This document shows positions 18,085 to 28,465 of a DNA stretch of 56,546 bases, one piece after another. The DNA is from an uncultured Clostridia bacterium (GTDB lineage Bacteria; Bacillota; Clostridia; TANB77; CAG-465): positions 1 to 56,546 of the forward strand of contig CANRLG010000007.1 of the NCBI GenBank assembly GCA_947631415.1. The letters run 5' to 3'. Numbering within the stretch: position 1 is the stretch's first letter; the number at the start of each line of letters is the position of its first letter. The notes beneath the pieces were generated by a model. The model saw only the letters and a list, made by a program, of their open reading frames with translations, did no database searches and was not told the DNA's origin. Position numbers and translations under genes: made by a program.

Positions 18085-18666
18085 ATGAAAGAAAAAAAAG
18101 ATTTTTTGAGTATAATAATAGAAAAATTTAATTCATTAAAAGAAATTCAAAAGTTGGTACTTTGTATTATAACTGTAATATTGTTAATTATTGGTTCTTA
18201 TCTTCTTTCTAAAATTAGATTTGGAAAAAGTCTAATTGATTATAGTGAATTTAAAATTAATGATGTAGTGTCATCATTAGAAGAAAGTACTGATAGACAA
18301 ATTTTTGTTAATTCTGAGCAAATTGTTAGTAGATTGATACAGACTTATTACGGTGAATATTCTATAAATAATAAGAAAGTAAGTATGAAAGACTTATATG
18401 ATCATACAATTTTTGATGAATATAAGTATAAGTTGAGCAAATCAAAATTTAAGTCATTTATTAAAAATATTTCGGAAGATTTTTATGAAGAGTATAATTT
18501 AAAGAATGTCTCAGAAATTAAGAATGATTCTATTATTTCTAGTGTGTATGTTTATTCTGAAGCATATGATATGTATATTGTAAAATTGAATATACAAAAA
18601 AATGAACATTATATAGGAATTAAATATGATAATGAAAATAGTTTTGAAATATTTTACATAAATTAG
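18085..18666 (+). CDS. T4SS-associated bitopic membrane protein (VirB8-like candidate)
   Basis: Single N-terminal TM plus soluble domain; paralog at 31436. Confidence 0.45.
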   Translation: MKEKKDFLSIIIEKFNSLKEIQKLVLCIITVILLIIGSYLLSKIRFGKSLIDYSEFKINDVVSSLEESTDRQIFVNSEQIVSRLIQTYYGEYSINNKKVSMKDLYDHTIFDEYKYKLSKSKFKSFIKNISEDFYEEYNLKNVSEIKNDSIISSVYVYSEAYDMYIVKLNIQKNEHYIGIKYDNENSFEIFYIN

Positions 18667-18676
18667 GAGGAGATAT

Positions 18677-19534
18677 ATGCTTGAAGATTTTTATATATCA
18701 AATGATGAAAAGAAGATTATTTATCCTTTAATCGCGTTAATTTTATTAGTTTTAATAATAGTTATAGTTATTATTTGGATTCCTTCAGATAAGAGTAAGA
18801 ATAATATTAATGTACTAGAAAATTCAGATGACTATGCTCAAGTTCAAAAAGATAAATATTTTAATATTTTAAAAAATTTGCTTAAAGAATACAATTTTGA
18901 AAATTTATATGAAAAAATAGATTTAGATTGGTTAAGTTCTGAAGGTATAGAGAATAAGGAAGATTTAAAGGCATATTTATTAAAGAACTATTTTATTACT
19001 TCCTCAGATGTTAATATTGTTAATTCAGAAGTTTTTTCATCTGATGAAATATATGTTTTTAAGTATACTATTGATACAAATGGTGTACAAAAAAATGTGA
19101 TTATAAACGAAACGAAACCTTTTGAATATACTGTTTCATTTGAGCAACAAAACGTAAGTGCTTTATCTAATAGAAAATATACATATGAATCAGATAATGT
19201 GGTATATGATGTTGATACTGTATATGTTGGAGATAATATTGTTCAATATTCTATAAACGTCAAGAATAATAGTGAAGATTTATATAATTGGATAATGAAT
19301 GATGCTTCAAAAGTTCAACTTGTGTTAAGCGATGAAACATCTATTAATGCTACTGATATAACATCTGTTGGCATGAGTAGTATTAACCTGTCTAAAGGAG
19401 GAGAACTTTCTTTTAAAGTAACTTTTAATATACCTTTTGAAAAACAATCAAGTATTACATCAATTAAGTTTACTAATTTATATAAAAATAATATGGATTA
19501 TGGAGTTGTGGTGTTATTAAATGGAGGTGTTTAA
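18677..19534 (+). CDS. T4SS-associated bitopic membrane protein
   Basis: Single TM; paralog at 32015 (shared domain layout). Confidence 0.5.
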   Translation: MLEDFYISNDEKKIIYPLIALILLVLIIVIVIIWIPSDKSKNNINVLENSDDYAQVQKDKYFNILKNLLKEYNFENLYEKIDLDWLSSEGIENKEDLKAYLLKNYFITSSDVNIVNSEVFSSDEIYVFKYTIDTNGVQKNVIINETKPFEYTVSFEQQNVSALSNRKYTYESDNVVYDVDTVYVGDNIVQYSINVKNNSEDLYNWIMNDASKVQLVLSDETSINATDITSVGMSSINLSKGGELSFKVTFNIPFEKQSSITSIKFTNLYKNNMDYGVVVLLNGGV

Positions 19535-19537
19535 TAA

Positions 19538-22500
19538 ATGGCTATTGGTGCTATCGTTAAGGCAATAGGAACTGCTGCAAAAGGGGCAGCAAAAAAAGCA
19601 GGACAAGCGGCCGTTAATAAAGGAAAATCAATGGCCAATAATATTTTTAAAAAAAAGGATAATGGATCTGAATTACAAGAAAAGTTAAAAAAAAGAATGA
19701 TATTATGGGTTGTTTTTACTTTTGGACCTGGAATTATATTCATTGCGTGTATAGGATTAATAATTCAAGGAATATTTGGTAGTAGTTCAAATAGTATAAA
19801 AATTACTACTGGTAAATATGAAGAGCAACTTAAAAATGGAACATTTACTGGTGATAAAAAACAAATTGAAAGAGCACTTTCACTTTCATCTATATATGGT
19901 ACAAATATATGGTTTACACCTGGTCAAATAGATGAAATATTCAATCAACTGAAAGAAAGCTTTAAGGATGAACAACAATATTTAGAAACATATAGTTCAC
20001 ATTATGGAGATATAACAAATGATATAAAAGAGAATTTTGAAAAAAGATATAAAAGCTTGTTTGATGAATCTGGTAATTTAAAACAAAATTTAAATTCTTC
20101 TGCACAAAATATATTGAATTATTATAAGTACACAAAAAATGGTAAATTTAGAGATATTGTGACTCCTTATGATAATTTACCAATATATGTTCATTGTTTA
20201 AATTCTGAAAAATATAATTTTAACTCTATTAAATGGATGGCATATACACATTCTGAAGATGCGAAAGAATTGGAAGCTGATGATTTTACTTCGAACTCGG
20301 AATTAGGATTAATATATCCAAAGTCTGGTGGGTATACGTTGGATCAATTTGTTGATGTATTATCTCCTTACTTAATGTCTTCATATATTCCATTGGCTCA
20401 CATTGCTTCTGCAGTTTTCGATTATAATAATTCATCATCTGTTGGTAATTCGTGGGCAGATGAATATTATAGAGAACAGGAAGGAAAATATAATGATGTA
20501 TCAGATTTTGCATATCAGATTGTTAAATATGGTCAAAGTGATATTACTATGAATCAATATAATCTTGAAAATCAAACTATTACATCACATTATAGAGATT
20601 ATGATATATATGATTGTAAAGATTCATTTACAATTCATGTTACTGTTACATATGAGAAAAAAGAGAAAAAGAACATTTTTGGAATAACAGAAAGGGATGA
20701 AAACGGACAGATTAAATACGAAAAGGGTAATCCAACTACAACATACACATATGGAGGAAATTATGTGGATGGAACTACGCAACTTAGCGATTCAAATAAA
20801 AAAGGTCATAATAATACAAGATGGGAACCAGGAACTCAAAATGAAAAAGAAACTTGTGAAGAAGATATTAATAGATCTTATGGATTAAATATTCAGTATA
20901 AGCTTGATAGTGCAATTGCATTTGATGTTAATATTAAAAATATGTTTGATTATGAAAGGTATAATGATGATGATGCAAATAATTTAGTTAATCCTACTGC
21001 TACTTTAAGAGATGAAACATCTGATTATACCGAAGTTATGGATGAAAATGCTCATTATACTTTAGAAGAAGTACAAAATTTATCTGAATCTGAATTAGCA
21101 AGTTTGGCTGCAAATGGTCAACAAGGAACTCCTTCTTCTTCAAATGAGGGATATACTGTAACTTATGATGTTGTGTATACATCTGGATCTTATGAATACA
21201 ATAAGGGTATTAGAAGAGATTTTACTAGATATTATTCAGATTCTGTTTCAGCAGAACCTACTAGTACAACCAAAAAATTACTAGGAGAACAAGATATTAA
21301 TAATTTTAATGCAAATACAGAACAAGATCCTTTTAAAAGTACAGTTTCTGCTGAAGAATTTAGAAAAGATACAGATAGTGTAAATTATTATAATGACAAT
21401 TTAATAGGACAAGAAGGAACTGCATTAAATAAAATTCATATATTAAATTCTAATCCAAAAATCTATTTGAACTATATATCTAGTTCTCAAGCATATAGTA
21501 CTTATGTTGGATACGATGTTCAAGATTACCCATTATCACAAGGGACATCACAACTTAAAATTTATTTTAATCAATTAGCTAACGATAATGATGGTGTACT
21601 ACCTTTTGTTTATGGTGCAACTTGGGGCTTTGATGTTAATGCTTCTCCTGCAAGTAGTATAGGTGGCTCTGGTGGGGCTACGGGAATGTCTCTTTTAAAA
21701 GAGTATATTAGATCATTTGAAGGTGCTGGTGAAAAGCCTGTTTCTAAAAATGATGAAGGTGTTGATTGTTATACAGCTTATAGAGACACAGCAGGAAAGT
21801 TAACAGTAGGTTATGGTGTTAATTTGGATGCACATCCTGATCAAAGAAAAAAATTACAAGAATTAACTGGATATCCAATTGAAGATGGTACGAAAGTACC
21901 TGTAGAATATGTTGATGCTGTTGAAGAAGATTTTATTATGATATTCTATAATATGGCAAAAAGTGCTGCTAATGGTTTAGATTTGAAAGAATATCAATTA
22001 CATGCTCTAGCTAGTTTAGCATATAATACTGGTGGTGGAGGCATAGTAGATAAGATAGCTTCACTATATAATGATCATAATTACTGGAATGAAGAAACAG
22101 ATGACAGATTTGAAGAAGTTTCTGAAAAATATAAGGATACACCTGAAAATGTTTCAGCAATACAATCTGAAGCAAACTTAGATTTGGGTATGTATAAAAA
22201 CTATTTTGCTAAATATTGCCATGATGTTGCAGGGAATGAACTAGAAGGTCTAGTTAGAAGAAGAAAATCTGAGTTTATCGTATTTTCTTTAGGATACTAT
22301 GATACTTTGAAAAAATTCTATATGCAAGGTGGAGGAGGTAACTTAGCAGGTATAGAGTTACTAAATAGCGATGGAAGTGTTAATGAAGCAGCTGTTTTAG
22401 AATTACAAAATTGGTATGAATCTAATGTATTTGTAGGAGGCCCAAGTGCACCACTTAATGTTAGCGGTGGTAGTATATATAAGGGTGTTGATGGCAATGC

Positions 22501-22975
22501 AAGTGGATATGGATTAAGTAACATTAATCCTGAATATCAACAATATTTTAAATATGTTACATCTGGTGGACCAATTAGAGCAAGTTATTTCCAATGTACT
22601 TGGTGGGCTGAATCTATGGCATATGCATTTTTAAGTACAAATTCAAATGGAAAGTTTGGTAATGTAATGGGAACTGCATCACTAGGAAATGGTGGAGATG
22701 TTGCCACTAATTTAGCTAGTCAGTATGGTGTCAATTTATATACAAACATAAATGATATGCAACAAGGATTTCATTATGTACTTTCTCTACCTTCAAGTAG
22801 TCAATATGGGCATGTTGTTTATGTTGAAGCAGTTGGAAGTAATGATATTGTAATTAGTCACTGTGGTTCTGGTATAACTTGGTATGGTTTAGCAATTGCT
22901 CCAAAAACTGATTCAAAGTTGGTAAATAATAGAGGTTTCGTATGTCTAGAGGAGATATTGGAGCAATATAAGTAA
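19538..22975 (+). CDS. Large membrane-anchored wall hydrolase: GH24-like lysozyme plus CHAP domain
   Basis: TM near residue 60; LLKEYIRSFEGAGE...YRDTAGKLTVGYGVNL (GH24-like); FQCTWWAE...GHVVYVEAV (CHAP). Confidence 0.75.
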   Translation: MAIGAIVKAIGTAAKGAAKKAGQAAVNKGKSMANNIFKKKDNGSELQEKLKKRMILWVVFTFGPGIIFIACIGLIIQGIFGSSSNSIKITTGKYEEQLKNGTFTGDKKQIERALSLSSIYGTNIWFTPGQIDEIFNQLKESFKDEQQYLETYSSHYGDITNDIKENFEKRYKSLFDESGNLKQNLNSSAQNILNYYKYTKNGKFRDIVTPYDNLPIYVHCLNSEKYNFNSIKWMAYTHSEDAKELEADDFTSNSELGLIYPKSGGYTLDQFVDVLSPYLMSSYIPLAHIASAVFDYNNSSSVGNSWADEYYREQEGKYNDVSDFAYQIVKYGQSDITMNQYNLENQTITSHYRDYDIYDCKDSFTIHVTVTYEKKEKKNIFGITERDENGQIKYEKGNPTTTYTYGGNYVDGTTQLSDSNKKGHNNTRWEPGTQNEKETCEEDINRSYGLNIQYKLDSAIAFDVNIKNMFDYERYNDDDANNLVNPTATLRDETSDYTEVMDENAHYTLEEVQNLSESELASLAANGQQGTPSSSNEGYTVTYDVVYTSGSYEYNKGIRRDFTRYYSDSVSAEPTSTTKKLLGEQDINNFNANTEQDPFKSTVSAEEFRKDTDSVNYYNDNLIGQEGTALNKIHILNSNPKIYLNYISSSQAYSTYVGYDVQDYPLSQGTSQLKIYFNQLANDNDGVLPFVYGATWGFDVNASPASSIGGSGGATGMSLLKEYIRSFEGAGEKPVSKNDEGVDCYTAYRDTAGKLTVGYGVNLDAHPDQRKKLQELTGYPIEDGTKVPVEYVDAVEEDFIMIFYNMAKSAANGLDLKEYQLHALASLAYNTGGGGIVDKIASLYNDHNYWNEETDDRFEEVSEKYKDTPENVSAIQSEANLDLGMYKNYFAKYCHDVAGNELEGLVRRRKSEFIVFSLGYYDTLKKFYMQGGGGNLAGIELLNSDGSVNEAAVLELQNWYESNVFVGGPSAPLNVSGGSIYKGVDGNASGYGLSNINPEYQQYFKYVTSGGPIRASYFQCTWWAESMAYAFLSTNSNGKFGNVMGTASLGNGGDVATNLASQYGVNLYTNINDMQQGFHYVLSLPSSSQYGHVVYVEAVGSNDIVISHCGSGITWYGLAIAPKTDSKLVNNRGFVCLEEILEQYK

Positions 22976-22992
22976 AATAAAGGAGTTCGACT

Positions 22993-23961
22993 ATGGAAAG
23001 GAAAAGAAAATCATTTATAACAATAGGTATTATAGTTGTTATTATTTTGGTATTAATTGTTTTTATTATAAAAAAAGTAAATAATAGTAACAAAACTATT
23101 GAACCAGATAATACAATTGATCCTCTACCTGATGAAATTGTTGAGCAAAGAGAAAAACATACAGGTAAAATTCAATATGTTGAACGAGGAAATTTATATC
23201 GAGTAAAAGGTATAATACAAAAATTTTATTCTTTATGCAATTATTTAGTTGATGGTGAAGAAGATGATAGAGATTTAGTAAAATCACAAATTATTTCTAT
23301 GCTTTCAAATGAATACATTACAACTAATGGTATAAATAGTAATAATTTATCTGAGAAAGTTGCTATTGATAATTCATACATTATAGAAATATATAATATA
23401 TATATGTGTACTAACTATGAAAATGTTTATTCTTATTTTGTTAATGGTATTTTAAGAAATATTGAAGATAGCACTGACTATAGAGAATTTAATCTTGCAG
23501 TTAATGTTGACATTAATAATAAAACTTTTGAAATAGTTCCAAATGATATGATTAATAATATAAATATAAAAGATTTGAAAGAATATGATGAAATTGAATA
23601 TGTAATACCAGGGGATGTTGAAGATAGGGAATATAATCATTATTCTGATGTTTCTGCTACACCAGAGGAAATATCTAGAGATTATTTATCAATTATAAAA
23701 AACTTACTTTTATATGATATTGATAGAGCGTATGAACATTTATCTGATGAAGGAAAAATTAGATATAGTTCTAAAAATGATTTGGTAAATTTTGTTAATA
23801 ATAACAAGGGAAAAATATTTTCATTAATATATGGAGGGAATACAATCTCTACAGAAGAAAACAAAAACATTTTTAAGATTTATGATCAATATCGTAGATA
23901 TTACATAGTTATAAACTTTAATGTATTTTCTAGTTTCACATTTGATATATATGAAATGTAG
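22993..23961 (+). CDS. Bitopic membrane protein, T4SS module-associated
   Basis: N-terminal TM; paralog at 36136 in the second module. Confidence 0.5.
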   Translation: MERKRKSFITIGIIVVIILVLIVFIIKKVNNSNKTIEPDNTIDPLPDEIVEQREKHTGKIQYVERGNLYRVKGIIQKFYSLCNYLVDGEEDDRDLVKSQIISMLSNEYITTNGINSNNLSEKVAIDNSYIIEIYNIYMCTNYENVYSYFVNGILRNIEDSTDYREFNLAVNVDINNKTFEIVPNDMINNINIKDLKEYDEIEYVIPGDVEDREYNHYSDVSATPEEISRDYLSIIKNLLLYDIDRAYEHLSDEGKIRYSSKNDLVNFVNNNKGKIFSLIYGGNTISTEENKNIFKIYDQYRRYYIVINFNVFSSFTFDIYEM

Positions 23962-24199
23962 AATTAATAGTTTCAATTTAATATGGTCGGTTCTAAGTCA
24001 ATAGTTGTGGTAAAAAAACAACCCAAAACCTTAGAATTATTAGAAGAAGGATTTAGAAATAAGTCCTTCTTTTTATGACTAATATACTCATAATCATACA
24101 TAGTAGTAATATTGATTGACATAATATAATAACATATGATATAATATTCATATAAGAATATTTTTAAAATATTTTAATAAAAAAAGAGGAGGTAGTAAT

Positions 24200-24886
24200 A
24201 TGATTAGATTACTATTAACGTATGAATTAATAACTTTTGCTTTTGTGTATTTAATCTTAGGATTAAAAAACACAATAAGTAAGATTAAAAATGGAGAAAT
24301 ACATAGTGGCATTGTACAAATTATTTTGGATATAGCAGTATTAGTGTTTACACCAAAAAATATTTCTTTGTTAAATTTTACGTTCAACATCATTGTGAGT
24401 AAGACAATATTTATAGGTATTCTAAATTTTATATTTTCTATAATTGATGGAATAAACTTAGAATATTGGATTACTTTTGCAATAGTAACAGGAATAATTT
24501 GCATTGGAACGTACTTTGTTGGATTTACTGGTATAAATAATATTGTTTTTAATGATATACCAACTAAAGTAGAAAGACATTATGATAGTCTTGAAACGAA
24601 AAAACATGCTAAGAAATTAAATCCTGAAACTGAGTTAAAAGAGATACTTGCAGTGTTGGATGAAAAAGAAATTAATTATAGTAAAGAAAGTATTAACAAA
24701 GAAATTAGCAACAGGGGATATAGGGGATACAATGGAATATATTGTTACTATTTTGAAGAAAAAGAAGAATATTATGAAATAGATATGACAATAGGAGAAA
24801 ATGCTTTTTTCTTTCAAAGTAAAGACATGTCAAAACCATTTAATTTTCGAGTTAATAAAAATACTCTTAGTATTGTTCAACATTAA
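24200..24886 (+). CDS. Hypothetical membrane protein
   Basis: RBS aggaggt, several hydrophobic segments, soluble C-terminus. Confidence 0.55.
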   Translation: MIRLLLTYELITFAFVYLILGLKNTISKIKNGEIHSGIVQIILDIAVLVFTPKNISLLNFTFNIIVSKTIFIGILNFIFSIIDGINLEYWITFAIVTGIICIGTYFVGFTGINNIVFNDIPTKVERHYDSLETKKHAKKLNPETELKEILAVLDEKEINYSKESINKEISNRGYRGYNGIYCYYFEEKEEYYEIDMTIGENAFFFQSKDMSKPFNFRVNKNTLSIVQH

Positions 24887-24888
24887 GG

Positions 24889-24914
24889 TACAGCTATATT
24901 TAGCTGTACTTTTT
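24889..24914 (+). terminator. Terminator
   Basis: gtacagct/agctgtac followed by TTTTT. Confidence 0.6.
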
Positions 24915-24930
24915 ATAGGATTATTATAGT

Positions 24931-24975
24931 ATAAAGAAAGAAAGCTCAACGTAAAGTTAAGCTTTCTTTCTTTAT
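24931..24975. repeat. Perfect 16-bp inverted repeat
   Basis: ataaagaaagaaagct / agctttctttctttat, 13-nt loop. Confidence 0.85.
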
Positions 24976-25260
24976 GAATAAAATTATTAAAAATATATAG
25001 ATGCTCTGATAATCTATACACTTTTTATTTTATTATTTTTTATGAAAAAGTCAATAAAAAATTGAAAAAAAGTGATATTTTTCTGAAATAAAAATACAAC
25101 GTAGAATAAAAATATAATTTTTTGTATTATTTTTAAATTATACTAATATAATTAATTAGGTGATAATTTTAAGTAAAATTTAGAATTGAAATATAGCGTT
25201 TAAATTTTTATTAACTAAAAATTTTCTAACTTAAAAATGTTAAATTGATTTCTTATTTTT

Positions 25261-25323
25261 CTGTTACAATATTTTGTAAACTGGTTTACAAAATATTGTA
25301 ACAGTTTTTTTTTTTTTTTTTTT
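25261..25323 (+). terminator. Perfect 21-bp palindrome followed by T19
   Basis: ctgttacaatattttgtaaac-tg-gtttacaaaatattgtaacag then 19 T. Confidence 0.75.
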
Positions 25324-25537
25324 ATATTTCTGAAATGTTACAGAAAAAATGCAATAATTTTTAATCTAAATTATTTAATTAAGTTGAAAAGGAACTTTTA
25401 TAAGGAATAAAATTAATATTGAACAAATTAATATTAAGTTCAAAAATAAGTACTTATTATATTAAAAAATTATTTATATTTTATGGAGGTTATTAGTTGT
25501 ATTTGATCTTTTATTTAAAGAAAGGTGGTAAATCGAT

Positions 25538-28171
25538 TTGAAAAGGAAAACTATTTTTTTTATAGCAATTATTATAAGTTTATTTTATATGATAGGAAAT
25601 ACTGGAGTTCATGCGACACCAGTAACAGAAGATAGTGATATACAAAAGGTAAATGAAGGAGATTTGATGGATGGAAATTATTCATTTTGCCTTAGATGGG
25701 GAAAAAATTCTTCAGTAGATTTTTGGTGTGAAAGTGGAGCAATGCCAAAAAGAATAAAATTAGATGAACCAGGTAGAAGATATTATGTTGATGTAATACT
25801 CCCAGAAGATGATTCTTTATCTGGAAAAATTGGATGCTGGATAAATGATGCTGGAGTGTATGATGGGCAAAGAGTTGATGTAAAGTGTACATATACATGG
25901 ACACCATATTATTACCAAAAAGCTCCAGCTGATGAAAAAATACATATGTTACCATTTATTGGAGTAGGTAGAGATGTCAATAAAGGGATAATAGGTCAGT
26001 ATTTTAGTGGTAGAGAATATACAGTTAAATACGAATTATTTACAAATGATGGAGCTGGAAATAGAAGTCCTTTAACTGTTAATATGGGACTATCGTTTGG
26101 AGATATAGATCAAGACCAATATTATATTATAAAATTAGGAGGATCAGCTTCATTTAATAATTTTTATGCTTTAAAAAATTCAACAGTACAATATTGTGAT
26201 TATACTAATACAGAAGAAAGAGCTTTTTATGATAATGGGTTTACAGAATCTAATGATGGATTGGAAAGTATGGTAAGAGCTGAGATAAATAATGTTCACG
26301 AATTTTCAATTTTATACGGATTTAAATTAGACCATTCAAATTATCCTTTTTTAAATGAAGATGCTCATGATTTAGACTATTTATTAGATAAACGTAAATG
26401 GAGATATGATCAAGAAGAAGGAATGAGAAAAGTTCCAGATGGAGGTACAGGTTCTTACGCAAATATATTTGGTTGGGGATATTTTGATGCAACAGGTTTT
26501 GGACCATATTCACAACCTGCTCCAACTAAAAGAGTAGACAAAACAAGTGCAAAAAAAGGTGATAATATTACATATAGAGTAACACAGGATGTACCACAAC
26601 AAGGAAGTAAATATTTTTATAATACATTTAAATTTGAAGATACTTTACCAGATTGTTTAACTATACAACAAGCAGGAATAAAAGTTTTAGATACAAATAA
26701 TGAGGATGTATCAAATAAATTTAATATTAATGTAAGTGGAAACAAGGTTACAATAGATGCAAAATCTAGTTATTTGAATAATGAAGAATTTTATGGAAAT
26801 ACATATATATTTGTAGTTCCAGCTAAAATTAATGAAAATTTAGATGGTTATAGAAATGGTGATGGATATAGATTTAAAAATAAAGGAAAGGTAACGATAG
26901 ATGGGACTAGTATAGATAATTCATCTAGAGAAACAAATGAGGTTACAACAGATGTTACAGAGAATAAATATAGGATTGATACTTCAATAGATCATGGTAC
27001 AATTACACCAAATATTACAGGAATACCAGAGGGAGAAGATAGAAGTGTTACTTTTACACCAGCACCTGGTTGGCATGTATCAAAAGTTGAAGTAGATGGA
27101 AAAGATGTTTATGAGGAAAGTTATAGAAATGGTGCAACAGTAGATTTTAATGATATAGTTAAAGACCATGTAGTAAATGTCACTACTGAAAGAGATGAAG
27201 GAAAAGTAACTGTAAAACATATTACAAAAAATAGTCGTAAAGATTTAACTTCACCTAGAACACAAACAGGATATGTAAATGATACATACACAACAAGTGA
27301 AGAACATTTTGAAGGATATAGATTATATCAAAGACCTTCAAATGCAACAGGTACAATAACAGAAAGTGAAACAACAGTAACATATGTGTATGAACTAATA
27401 CTTCAAGATGTAAATATAGATAAAACAATTGAGGCAACAGATTCGACTAATATTCAAGATTTATCTGGTGCAAGATTTAGAGTTAATGCAACAAGTTTTC
27501 CAAGTTTAGTACAACTTGAAAATCCAGATACTACATATTATTCAACTGTAACTGATTCTTCAGGTAATTGTGTAATTAAAAATTTACCATTTGGTAATTA
27601 CAATGTAGTAGAAGATACTGTACCAGATGTAGCATATGCTGGAAAATTTAAATTGAATAGCAATGGAAATATTGTAGATAATTTTAGTGTAACAATAAAT
27701 TCAGAAAAGAATTATTCATATAGTATTGAAGATGTTGCTAAGAAAATGCAAATAAAAATATATAAAGAGGATATTGAAACAGGAACTACAACACAAGGAG
27801 ATGCACATTTAGAAGGTGCAGTATATGGATTATATAGAGATAGTGCTTGTACAGATGAAGTAGAAAGAATAACAACTCAAAAACAATCAGATGGAACATA
27901 TAGTGCAACAAGTGGATGGTACTTAGTTGGAACATACTATGTAAAAGAAATAACACCACCTGAAGGATACAGACCACCAAATGACGACCAAACATTTATA
28001 TTTACTATAGATGAAGATTCACCAGATGAACAACATTTTATAGTATTAGATGGAAAAATGATAAATGTAGATACATCAGATATAAATGTAGCAGGTATAG
28101 TGGTTATAACATTTATGTCTGCAATTGGAGTGATGTATATAGTAAATAGAAAAAAGGTAAAAAGAACATAG
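25538..28171 (+). CDS. Surface protein with MucBP-like and Cna-B/SpaA-like domains, C-terminal TM
   Basis: Signal peptide (TTG start after aaaggtgg); GKVTVKHITKNS...TYVYEL (MucBP-like); LSGARFRVNA..., LEGAVYGLYRDSACT...YYVKEITPPEGY (SpaA/Cna-B); C-terminal TM + KKVKRT. Confidence 0.75.
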   Translation: MKRKTIFFIAIIISLFYMIGNTGVHATPVTEDSDIQKVNEGDLMDGNYSFCLRWGKNSSVDFWCESGAMPKRIKLDEPGRRYYVDVILPEDDSLSGKIGCWINDAGVYDGQRVDVKCTYTWTPYYYQKAPADEKIHMLPFIGVGRDVNKGIIGQYFSGREYTVKYELFTNDGAGNRSPLTVNMGLSFGDIDQDQYYIIKLGGSASFNNFYALKNSTVQYCDYTNTEERAFYDNGFTESNDGLESMVRAEINNVHEFSILYGFKLDHSNYPFLNEDAHDLDYLLDKRKWRYDQEEGMRKVPDGGTGSYANIFGWGYFDATGFGPYSQPAPTKRVDKTSAKKGDNITYRVTQDVPQQGSKYFYNTFKFEDTLPDCLTIQQAGIKVLDTNNEDVSNKFNINVSGNKVTIDAKSSYLNNEEFYGNTYIFVVPAKINENLDGYRNGDGYRFKNKGKVTIDGTSIDNSSRETNEVTTDVTENKYRIDTSIDHGTITPNITGIPEGEDRSVTFTPAPGWHVSKVEVDGKDVYEESYRNGATVDFNDIVKDHVVNVTTERDEGKVTVKHITKNSRKDLTSPRTQTGYVNDTYTTSEEHFEGYRLYQRPSNATGTITESETTVTYVYELILQDVNIDKTIEATDSTNIQDLSGARFRVNATSFPSLVQLENPDTTYYSTVTDSSGNCVIKNLPFGNYNVVEDTVPDVAYAGKFKLNSNGNIVDNFSVTINSEKNYSYSIEDVAKKMQIKIYKEDIETGTTTQGDAHLEGAVYGLYRDSACTDEVERITTQKQSDGTYSATSGWYLVGTYYVKEITPPEGYRPPNDDQTFIFTIDEDSPDEQHFIVLDGKMINVDTSDINVAGIVVITFMSAIGVMYIVNRKKVKRT

Positions 28172-28248
28172 TATATTTTTAATAAGATATACATAATATA
28201 TATAATTTTAGAATGCTAGAAGATATATAGAGCTTTTATCATATACTG

Positions 28249-28282
28249 AACCAGTAGCAAATAGTTTTGCTACTGGTTTTCC
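28249..28282 (+). terminator. Terminator of surface protein gene
   Basis: aaccagtagcaaa/tttgctactggtt perfect 13-bp stem followed by T's. Confidence 0.75.
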
Positions 28283-28465
28283 CAATTATAAAAAAGGTTA
28301 AGAGATATTTAAATAAATTGGTAATTTTTTCTTTTTTGTATATACATAATTAAAAAAATATAACAATAAAATGACAAAATAAATTATTTATTTTAAATAT
28401 GGAAGATAAGTACATATTTTAAGATAAAATATAATTGGATATTTTGAAATTGAGAGGTTTAATAT

